Notes under the pieces: model-generated
What the model saw: the letters and a program-made list of their open reading frames with translations, nothing else
Told to the model about the DNA's origin: nothing
The model's database searches: none
Part shown: piece after piece, positions 8,016 to 13,888 of the stretch
How positions within the stretch are numbered: position 1 is the stretch's first letter
How the letters are laid out: each line of letters begins with the position of its first letter
Assembly: GCF_937934665.1 (NCBI RefSeq)
Contig: NZ_CALGYW010000147.1
Coordinates: forward strand, 1-13,888
Direction of reading: 5' to 3'
Source: an uncultured Anaerococcus sp.
GTDB taxonomy: Bacteria > Bacillota > Clostridia > Tissierellales > Peptoniphilaceae
Length of the DNA: 13,888 nt
Translations under genes and position numbers: made by a program

Positions 8016-9063
8016 TTTTTTCTTCTTTTAAAGCTTCAATCAAAGTATCAACTATATCTTCTTCTTTCACTTTTTTAATAGTCTTGCCATTTTTAAATAA
8101 AAAGCCCATACCATTAGCAGCAGAGATCCCATAGTCAGCTTCTTTTGATTCGCCAGGACCATTTACCGGACAACCCATAATGGCAACCTTGGCATTTATA
8201 TCAAGACCCCTTGACTTTTCCTCTACTTCTGCAACTATCTTTGGAAGGTCAACTGTAGTACGAGAACAAGTTGGGCAAGAGACTATATCAAGACCATCTC
8301 GTCTAAGACCAAGAGCTTTAAGAATTGCCTTAGCTGCCCTTACTTCTTCTAAAATATCACCTGTGATAGAAACCCTTAGAGTATCACCTATGCCATCTTT
8401 AAGTAAGGAACCTATACCAATAGATGATTTTACAAGGGCTTGGTAAAGGGGACCTGCTTCAGTAACACCTAGGTGAAGAGGATATTCTACCTTGGATGAT
8501 AAAAGCCTATAGGCGTCAATCATGGTATTAACATCAGAAGATTTAACCGAGATTTTTATATCACGAAAGTCCATCTCCTCAAGGATTTTTACTTCTTCTA
8601 GGGCACTTGCCACAAGGGAGTCCTTGTTTACCCCTCCAAACCTATCAATAATATCTCTTGAAATAGATCCAGAGTTTACTCCTATTCTTATAGGGATTTG
8701 GCGTTTCTTGCACTCTTCAACTAAAAGAGCTACCTTATCACGGCCACCGATATTTCCTGGGTTGTACCTTAGGCAGTCGCAACCATTTTCTACTGCTGCA
8801 AGGGCAAGCTTGTAGTCAAACTGGATATCTGCCACAAAGGGAATGTTTGTTAATTCCTTAATCTTTAAAATAGCTCTCGCATCTTCTATAGTGTTTATAG
8901 CAGATCTAGAAATATCGCAGCCTTCAGCCTCAAGTGCTCTTATTTGCTTAACTACCGCATCTACATCGCTAGTCTTTGCTGTTGTCATTGATTGGATAGA
9001 AATAGGAGAGCCACCTCCAACAGCAACATCTCCTACAAAAATTTTTCTTGTTTCTTTTCTCAT
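8005..9063 (-). CDS. ispG: 4-hydroxy-3-methylbut-2-enyl diphosphate synthase (IspG/GcpE)
   Basis: Penultimate enzyme of the MEP isoprenoid pathway, a cytosolic [4Fe-4S] protein converting MEcPP to HMBPP. At 352 residues it is the compact bacterial form. It opens with the family's IQSMTTAKTSDV (23-34) and contains a TIM-barrel region with RYNPGNIGG and RIGVNSGS. The cluster ligands are in SCPTC and in IMGCPVNGPGE near the C-terminus, all present. The usual VADIHFDYRLAL motif reads VADIQFDYKLAL here, so residue 81 is Gln instead of a near-invariant His; the preceding IVRVAV is ISRSAI, with the Arg kept. The start is supported by AGAAGG (9069-9074 on the opposite strand), and the rseP stop overlaps that site. 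It supplies the isoprenoid branch that also feeds UppS in the same operon. The next gene, polC, starts within its last codons. Confidence 0.96.
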   Translation of the reverse strand: MRKETRKIFVGDVAVGGGSPISIQSMTTAKTSDVDAVVKQIRALEAEGCDISRSAINTIEDARAILKIKELTNIPFVADIQFDYKLALAAVENGCDCLRYNPGNIGGRDKVALLVEECKKRQIPIRIGVNSGSISRDIIDRFGGVNKDSLVASALEEVKILEEMDFRDIKISVKSSDVNTMIDAYRLLSSKVEYPLHLGVTEAGPLYQALVKSSIGIGSLLKDGIGDTLRVSITGDILEEVRAAKAILKALGLRRDGLDIVSCPTCSRTTVDLPKIVAEVEEKSRGLDINAKVAIMGCPVNGPGESKEADYGISAANGMGFLFKNGKTIKKVKEEDIVDTLIEALKEEKNAN

Positions 9064-9073
9064 ATTTACCTTC

Positions 9074-10087
9074 TTATCTAAATAAATTTATAATATCTTT
9101 TATGGAAACCACCAAGATTAGACCTAATAAGATGAAAAATCCAATCATGGTTACTCTCTCTTCAAATTTCTTGTTAATTTTTTTGCCGCTTGCCATCTCA
9201 ATAGCACTTGTAAGAAGCTTAGATCCATCAAGGGCTGGTATGGGTAAGAGGTTAAAGACGGCAAGGTTTACTGAAATATAGGCTAAAAAGTATAAAAGAT
9301 TGCTAAGACCTGTCTGAGCTTGATTGCCTATTTCTTTTAGAACTCCAACAGGGCCTGATAGGGCTCCTAGGGCAAGTTTACCAGTAAAAAGTCTACCAAG
9401 GATAGTAAAAATCATCTTAATATTTCGTCCTGTTTCCTTAAAACCAAGGCCTATAGCCTCAAAAAATCCGGGATTACGCCTAGCTGGAACTATACCTATA
9501 TAGATATTTTCCGCTTCAACTCTTGGCTTAAAATCAAAATCTAGGATCTTTCCATCCCTTTTAACTTCTACCCTTACTTTCTTATCAAAGTTGTCATCTT
9601 CATAAAATTTTCCCACTTCTTTAGAAATATCAGTAAAATCAGAAATCTCAGCATTATTGATTTTTAAAATCTCATCGCCAATTTCTATACCAGCTGCCTT
9701 AGCAGGTGACTTATCAATAAAATCATCTACCCTAGTAGTAACTACTCCACTTAAGAAACCCACTATAGTAAAAACTACTACTGCTATAATTAAATTTGCC
9801 ACAGGTCCTGCAAGAATGGTTAGAAACCTCTTAAAAGCAGGGGCATTGTCAAAGCTTCTTGGGTCATTTGACTCATCTTCCTCACCTTCCATAGCACAAT
9901 ATCCACCAATAGGAATAGCCCTTAAAGAATAAGTAGTCTCTCCTTTTTCTTTTGAATAGATTAGAGGCCCCATTCCTATAGCAAACTCATTTACCTTTAT
10001 TCCCGATTTTTTAGCCACAATAAAGTGGCCAAACTCGTGGAAAACTATCAGTAGCAAAAATAAAACTACCGCTAATATTATTCTCAT
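9074..10087 (-). CDS. rseP: Site-2 intramembrane metalloprotease, RseP/RasP family (M50)
   Basis: A 337-residue polytopic zinc protease that cleaves membrane-bound anti-sigma factors and remnant signal peptides. The zinc-binding HEFGH (17-21) lies in the first membrane segment. The third ligand region NLLPIPALDG (279-288, D287) lies in a later segment, and a final segment is at about 313-330. A single PDZ domain (about 117-195) lies on the outer side between the membrane helices, with SPAKAAGIEIGDEI as its typical core. Length and order match RasP/RseP of Gram-positives. The ribosome site AAGGAG overlaps the TAA stop of cdsA, 9 nt upstream. In most relatives dxr lies between cdsA and this gene; here it is missing. 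Its natural substrate cannot be told from this window. Confidence 0.96.
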   Translation of the reverse strand: MRIILAVVLFLLLIVFHEFGHFIVAKKSGIKVNEFAIGMGPLIYSKEKGETTYSLRAIPIGGYCAMEGEEDESNDPRSFDNAPAFKRFLTILAGPVANLIIAVVVFTIVGFLSGVVTTRVDDFIDKSPAKAAGIEIGDEILKINNAEISDFTDISKEVGKFYEDDNFDKKVRVEVKRDGKILDFDFKPRVEAENIYIGIVPARRNPGFFEAIGLGFKETGRNIKMIFTILGRLFTGKLALGALSGPVGVLKEIGNQAQTGLSNLLYFLAYISVNLAVFNLLPIPALDGSKLLTSAIEMASGKKINKKFEERVTMIGFFILLGLILVVSIKDIINLFR

Positions 10088-10096
10088 TAATTCTCC

Positions 10097-10876
10097 TTAA
10101 ATTCTAGAAAAAAGATAAAGGACAGGTGCAATAAACATGATAGAATCAAACCTATCAAGGATGCCACCGTGACCTGGTATAAGGTTACCAAAATCTTTAA
10201 TTCCAGTTTGTCTTTTTATATATGAAGCAATTAAATCCCCAATCTGAGACATAATCGCAGCTATAATTGTAAAAATAACTATCTCTCTTATATAATTATC
10301 TAGGCCAAACTCATGACAGTAGACAATATTTAAAACTGTCGCACCGATAATCCCACCAATAGAACCTTCTATAGTTTTATTAGGACTAATGTGGGCCATC
10401 CACTCCATCTTATGCTTACCAAAAAGGCTACCAACAAGATATGCAAAGGTATCTGAACCCCATGCAGTAATATAAAGCATCCAAACATAGGAAACATCTT
10501 TAATCCTCAAAATATGAGAAAATAAAAGTGATACATAAAGCATAACAAAGGCAGCAGCAAAGGCATCATACAATGAATAATGCCCTGTTAAAATTATATA
10601 CATAAATAAACATAAAACCGAAACAACAATTGATGCTATATACATATCCGAATTATTTATAAAAGCTGCAAGCATAATCATTCCGTTGATAAAGTACAAG
10701 GCTTTTATTGGCAAGTGAAGGTCAATTTTCTTTAAAGCCTTGTCCATCTCATGAAGGGCTATATAAGAAAAAGCTGTCACCCCAAGGGCAAGGGGAATCC
10801 TACCCATATAAGTAATAAGTATTAGAAGGGTCAAAATAACAATGCCACCCAAGGCCCTATTTAAAAACTTAATCAT
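10097..10876 (-). CDS. cdsA: Phosphatidate cytidylyltransferase (CDP-diacylglycerol synthase)
   Basis: Integral membrane enzyme making CDP-diacylglycerol from phosphatidic acid and CTP, the branch point for anionic phospholipids. It has 259 residues with about seven to eight hydrophobic segments. The family signature is complete at residues 218-244: SYIKRQTGIKDFGN followed by LIPGHGGILDRFD, with the metal- and CTP-binding Asp residues present. The upstream SPNKTIEG motif (164-171) is also typical. Its ATG overlaps the uppS stop (ATGA), showing translational coupling. Gene order uppS-cdsA is conserved across most bacteria and supports the call. Confidence 0.97.
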   Translation of the reverse strand: MIKFLNRALGGIVILTLLILITYMGRIPLALGVTAFSYIALHEMDKALKKIDLHLPIKALYFINGMIMLAAFINNSDMYIASIVVSVLCLFMYIILTGHYSLYDAFAAAFVMLYVSLLFSHILRIKDVSYVWMLYITAWGSDTFAYLVGSLFGKHKMEWMAHISPNKTIEGSIGGIIGATVLNIVYCHEFGLDNYIREIVIFTIIAAIMSQIGDLIASYIKRQTGIKDFGNLIPGHGGILDRFDSIMFIAPVLYLFSRI

Positions 10877-11568
10877 AAGCCACCATATCTTCTATCTCTT
10901 TTGGTGAAAGCTACTATCGCTTCCCTAAGGTCATCTTCTGTAAAATCAGGCCACAAAACTTCAGTAAAATACAGCTCTGTATAGGCAAGCTGGTAGACTA
11001 AAAAGTTTGACAATCTAAGCTCACCACCCGGTCTAATTAAAAGATCTGGATCAGCTTGACCCGATGTATATAAGTTATCCGAAATTAATTCTTCTGTAAT
11101 CTCATCAGATCCGTAGCCTTTTTTCATAATTTCTTTAAAACTGTGGACAAGTTCGTCCCTGCCCCCATAGTTTAGGGCGATATTTATAACAAGCGACTTG
11201 TTATCCTTTGTTTTATCTAAGGCAAATTCGCAAGCCTCTTTAGTCTTTTTAGGAAGCTTTGTTATATCTCCTAAGAAATTTAGCTTACAATCTTCTTCCA
11301 TAAGCTCATCTATCTTAGAATTTACAAATTTAATCAGTAAATCCATCAAAAACCCAACTTCACTAGCAGGTCTTTTCCAATTTTCTGTAGAAAATGCATA
11401 AAGAGTCAAAGTTTTAACGCCAAATTTCTTAGCTGACCTTGCTATCCTAATCACATTTTCCGCACCTTCCTTATGGCCGAAGGTCCTAGGCCTATTTTGT
11501 TTTTTAGCCCACCTGCCATTTCCATCAAGGATAATGGCTATGTGGTTTGGTATTTTTAATTCAGTCAT
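10873..11568 (-). CDS. uppS: Undecaprenyl diphosphate synthase (cis-prenyltransferase)
   Basis: Cytosolic cis-prenyltransferase that extends farnesyl diphosphate with isopentenyl diphosphate to the C55 carrier lipid for peptidoglycan and other wall polymers. It has 231 residues, near the usual length. Visible motifs: HIAIILDGNGRWAKK with catalytic D15, LYAFSTENWKRP (57-67), NYGGRDEL (133-140), and DPDLLIRPGGELRLSNFL (173-190) with the diphosphate-binding arginines. The C-terminus RRYGGL is the family's usual end. A ribosome site (GAGAGGG) precedes the ATG by about six bases. It is the first gene of the five-gene operon, and its substrate comes from the pathway that contains IspG further down the same transcript. 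Confidence 0.97.
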   Translation of the reverse strand: MTELKIPNHIAIILDGNGRWAKKQNRPRTFGHKEGAENVIRIARSAKKFGVKTLTLYAFSTENWKRPASEVGFLMDLLIKFVNSKIDELMEEDCKLNFLGDITKLPKKTKEACEFALDKTKDNKSLVINIALNYGGRDELVHSFKEIMKKGYGSDEITEELISDNLYTSGQADPDLLIRPGGELRLSNFLVYQLAYTELYFTEVLWPDFTEDDLREAIVAFTKRDRRYGGL

Positions 11569-11623
11569 AATCCCTCTCTATATCCTAACCACTATACCCA
11601 AAGGAGGGCTTATTTTCTATAAA

Positions 11624-11651
11624 ATTTTAGGCTTATAAGTAAGCTTGTCCA
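11624..11651 (-). promoter_or_regulatory. Candidate sigma-A promoter of the uppS-cdsA-rseP-ispG-polC operon
   Basis: On the - strand, TGGACA (11651-11646) and TAAAAT (11629-11624) each match 5 of 6 consensus bases, with a 16-bp spacer. Transcription would begin near 11617, leaving a leader of about 50 nt before the uppS ATG. The site lies between the upstream terminator (11695-11721) and uppS, where a promoter is needed. Several other TATA-like boxes occur in this AT-rich gap, so the exact choice is uncertain. Confidence 0.45.
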
Positions 11652-11694
11652 TTTTATTTTTCATTTCAATTTCCTATTTTACTAATTCCAAGAG

Positions 11695-11721
11695 TAAAAG
11701 CGGCATATTTTCTTATGCCGC
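11695..11721 (-). terminator. Terminator after the S41 peptidase gene
   Basis: A perfect 8-bp stem, GCGGCATA against TATGCCGC (arms 11700-11707 and 11714-11721), with a 6-nt loop. On the - strand it is followed by TTTTA. It lies 14 nt beyond the stop of the peptidase gene and isolates that transcript from the uppS operon. The rest of the 11569-11735 gap holds only the candidate promoter and the uppS ribosome site. Confidence 0.8.
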
Positions 11722-11735
11722 CTGTTTTTATAATT

Positions 11736-13028
11736 TTATTTATCCTTAGACTCAAGTTTAATAACTTCCCTAACACAACCGTCATTAGAAGGGATTTGTG
11801 AGTGGTCTTTTCTTGGGATTTCTATGTCTGGGATAGTGTAAGTGGATTCTTCAATTGTTTTTGTTTCCCTAAGACCGAGCTGGTGGGAGAATCTTAGGAT
11901 GTATTTGGTATTTGGGAGTTTGACCATGGCAGGACTTGTTCCTATACCGTCGCCTCCAGTTTTCTCACCTATAACCACCCCTAGATTATTATCTTTAAAA
12001 AAGTGGGCTGCAACTTGGGCTGAAGAGTAGACTTCCCTATCTACCAAAAGATAAAGATTACCATCAAATTTATAGTCGTCTTTAAATTCTCCCTTGTTTT
12101 TATATCCTGGATTAAAAATAATATGGGTGTAATTTTTTCTAAGGTCAGCCATCATTTCCTTATTCTTTTTAAGAAAAGGAATATTTTCCTCCATATATTT
12201 AAAGTCAGACTCTTTAATTTTCTTTATCACTCTTTTTATCTCTGGGTATTGGGCATCGTACTTAAATACTTCATCTGTCCTAAATAAAATATATTCATGA
12301 GTATCTTTAAAGTCTTTTTTTCCCATAATCATAGGATATAAATAGTCATATATGTAAGAGGCATTGCCCCCACCATTACCTCTGATATCGATAATCAAGG
12401 CCCTTTTATTTTTAGATTTTTTAAGATAATTCTTTAAAAGGTCTAAATCATCAGCAAAAGCATCACTTTCTGGATCTATCATAGCTCTTATTTTTAGGTA
12501 GACGATGTCATTATTTATATCTTGGACCTTGAGGTTCTGAGTATCAGCAAGACTTTTTTCAAATATTTTATCAAAAAAACGTGAAATTTTGGTATCAAAT
12601 AAATAATTTATAAGGTCATAATTTACAGTTTTGGGATAAAGGTCATTGGCCAAAGTGAAAGTTTCCTTAATGTCATGGGCCTGCCTTGAATCTAAAAGAT
12701 TGGTATGGCCATCTTCAAGGTCCGATAAAATCTTATTCATCTTATCAAAAAATTCTTTATCCGTCTTTAGGTTTTTGATTTCTTGCTTGTAATCTTCTCG
12801 ATTTTTCAAAAAATCATAGGTCCCATTCCTATAAAAAAGAGCATAGTATTTTTCTAGGGTGTCAAAAGCATAGTCAAAGTCATTTTCATAAGGACTTTGC
12901 TTATCAGAATAATATTTAGGGTCAATTTCATAATCAAAATGAGTTTCCTTATCTCTTAGTAAGAAGGAGAGGGAAACTCCTATTGTGATTGCGAAAATTA
13001 GCCCTAATATTTTTGTAAGTTTTTTCAT
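11736..13028 (-). CDS. Membrane-anchored S41-family (C-terminal-processing-like) peptidase homologue
   Basis: A 430-residue protein with a basic N-terminus and one hydrophobic segment (about 7-24), no lipobox and no clear cleavage site. It is probably anchored with the rest outside the cell. The peptidase S41 core is recognisable: ALIIDIRGNGGGNASYIYDY (210-229), the nucleophile region VYSSAQ (S336 the likely nucleophile), and VIGEKTGGDGIG (353-363). There is no obvious PDZ domain, unlike CtpA/CtpB. The Lys that acts as general base in CtpA-type enzymes (in a FGKG motif) is not present: the matching spot reads GGDG. This fits a separate S41 subgroup with GEKTGG motifs, so activity and mechanism are uncertain. 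The start is supported by GAGGTG six bases before the ATG. It lies 32 nt after the hsdR end and may share its transcript, though no functional link is evident. Confidence 0.82.
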   Translation of the reverse strand: MKKLTKILGLIFAITIGVSLSFLLRDKETHFDYEIDPKYYSDKQSPYENDFDYAFDTLEKYYALFYRNGTYDFLKNREDYKQEIKNLKTDKEFFDKMNKILSDLEDGHTNLLDSRQAHDIKETFTLANDLYPKTVNYDLINYLFDTKISRFFDKIFEKSLADTQNLKVQDINNDIVYLKIRAMIDPESDAFADDLDLLKNYLKKSKNKRALIIDIRGNGGGNASYIYDYLYPMIMGKKDFKDTHEYILFRTDEVFKYDAQYPEIKRVIKKIKESDFKYMEENIPFLKKNKEMMADLRKNYTHIIFNPGYKNKGEFKDDYKFDGNLYLLVDREVYSSAQVAAHFFKDNNLGVVIGEKTGGDGIGTSPAMVKLPNTKYILRFSHQLGLRETKTIEESTYTIPDIEIPRKDHSQIPSNDGCVREVIKLESKDK

Positions 13029-13060
13029 AATTCACCTCAAAGCATGGCCAAGCAAATATT

Positions 13061-13888
13061 TTATGCCCTAAGGCTCCTATAGATTTCGCTTAGGAAAATA
13101 CCCAAGACTTCTTTTTGTGCATCGTCATGGTCTAGGAGGTAGGAGAAAAATCCTTGATTTTGTCCCAAACCTTCTATGAGGGCGTCTTCCACATTTGAAA
13201 AATATGAGAATTTGAAGTCATTTTCAGAATTATTTTTGGCTGATGTTTTTAATTCGTCAGATTTTAGCATAATATCTCTGATCTGCATAGCAGCCTTGGT
13301 TGCCACGTCCACATCATAGTTTGCCCCTGTTTTGGCATTGATTTCTGCAATTATTTCTGACAACCTTTCCTTTTTGTCTGGTGGTAATTCTATAGGACCT
13401 GCCACAGGTAGGCTTATTATAGGAGATGAAGTACCTCCACCACCCGTATGAGTCCCACTCTTCTTTTGGACAAAATTATCAGCCCTCACCTTGCCCTTAA
13501 GGTCAAAACCAGGGCCAGCTTCATTTATGGATATGATTTTTAGGAAATAGGAAATATAGATATAGAACTTGTGAACATCCACATCCTCAAAGCAAGAAAC
13601 TTGGATCAAAAATTCATAAAATCTTTTGAAGTTTCTCATAGTTGAGATAAAGTCCTTCTGTTCTTCTTCTGATAATTCCTTTAGTCTCCTATTTGCATTT
13701 TGCAAAGACATCATTAGTGACCTTTGCTCTTTAGCAGTAATATTCCCCTCTCTCTTCTTAAAAATTAGCTCATTTGCCCTATCCACATCAAGTGGATCAA
13801 TCACATTATAGCCCTCAATACTTGTTAAAATATCCCTAACCTTGCTGGCTGTCAAATCACTCGCAAGCAGGGTTGTTGTATAATATGG
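13061..13888 (-). CDS. hsdR: Type I restriction enzyme R subunit (HsdR), C-terminal part
   Basis: Partial: the frame stays open to the window edge (275 residues visible), so the TTG at 13855 is not a real start. The fragment matches the C-terminal region of HsdR. It has a helical stretch FYEFLIQVSCFEDVDVHKFY, equivalent to the family's YxFLSQI...D.xLEKLY. A Gly/Pro-rich hinge follows (GTHTGGGGTSS...ELPPDKKE), then KERLSEIIAEINAKTGANYD and a final helical domain ending EIYRSLRA. HsdR is the motor and nuclease subunit that translocates DNA and cuts unmodified foreign DNA together with HsdM and HsdS; the nuclease and helicase parts lie outside the window. Whether the complete gene is intact, and whether hsdM and hsdS flank it, cannot be seen. 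Confidence 0.85.
   Translation of the reverse strand, partial: PYYTTTLLASDLTASKVRDILTSIEGYNVIDPLDVDRANELIFKKREGNITAKEQRSLMMSLQNANRRLKELSEEEQKDFISTMRNFKRFYEFLIQVSCFEDVDVHKFYIYISYFLKIISINEAGPGFDLKGKVRADNFVQKKSGTHTGGGGTSSPIISLPVAGPIELPPDKKERLSEIIAEINAKTGANYDVDVATKAAMQIRDIMLKSDELKTSAKNNSENDFKFSYFSNVEDALIEGLGQNQGFFSYLLDHDDAQKEVLGIFLSEIYRSLRA

Noticed and set aside
11626..11646. Short inverted repeat GCTTA...TAAGC in the uppS leader region
   Set aside because: Only a 5-bp stem in AT-rich DNA overlapping the promoter candidate; no riboswitch or T-box features are present.
11617..11664. 15-codon - strand mini-ORF (starting MKNKMDKL) before uppS, with AGGAA six bases upstream
   Set aside because: It overlaps the best promoter candidate, whose transcript would start near the mini-ORF's stop codon. 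The peptide has no leader-peptide character, so chance is more likely.
13029..13060. Near-palindromic GCAAATATTTTATGC between hsdR and the S41 gene
   Set aside because: The symmetry is imperfect, AT-rich and lacks a following T run; it does not qualify as a terminator or a convincing operator.
13853..13855. TTG as the start of a 264-residue protein
   Set aside because: The frame continues open upstream to the window edge and the product is the C-terminal part of HsdR, so this is an internal Leu codon.

Overview
This looks like a chromosomal window from a low-GC, AT-biased member of the Bacillota (Firmicutes). It has a Gram-positive PolC replicative polymerase, strong AGGAGG-type ribosome sites, and the clostridial order uppS-cdsA-rseP-ispG-polC, in which ispG sits where Bacillus has proS. 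From overall codon and gene style I favour an anaerobic coccus of the Tissierellia (Peptoniphilaceae, Anaerococcus-like). That placement is inference only.

Left part, + strand (1-3594). The window opens inside a CstA-family membrane transporter, which ends at a clear terminator hairpin (653-681). Next comes a tight three-gene unit: a ~100-residue protein with a Cys-Cys motif (707-1021), a MoxR-like AAA+ ATPase (1023-1907) and a CobT/NorD-type VWA-domain protein (1900-3594). The genes are spaced by 1 nt or overlap by 8 nt, so they are almost certainly co-expressed. The unit ends in a strong hairpin (3586-3628) that also serves the convergent polC operon.

Middle part, - strand (11651 down to 3627). 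A housekeeping operon reads uppS, cdsA, rseP, ispG, polC. It covers undecaprenyl-diphosphate synthesis, CDP-diacylglycerol synthesis, site-2 intramembrane proteolysis, the [4Fe-4S] step of the MEP isoprenoid pathway, and the main replicative polymerase. Gaps are 9-10 nt or genes overlap. A candidate promoter lies just upstream of uppS. The dxr gene that normally sits between cdsA and rseP is absent. PolC has intact polymerase and proofreading motifs, but its PHP domain has lost several metal ligands and its N-terminal region contains a long acidic linker.

Right part, - strand (13888 down to 11736). The window closes with the 3' end of a type I restriction subunit (HsdR). A membrane-anchored S41-family peptidase homologue lies 32 nt downstream of it and ends at a terminator (11695-11721) that separates it from the uppS operon.

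No tRNA, rRNA, CRISPR array, insertion sequence or prophage signal was seen. The nearest thing to an unfamiliar system is the CC-motif protein + MoxR + VWA unit. The PHP-degenerate PolC is the strongest molecular oddity.
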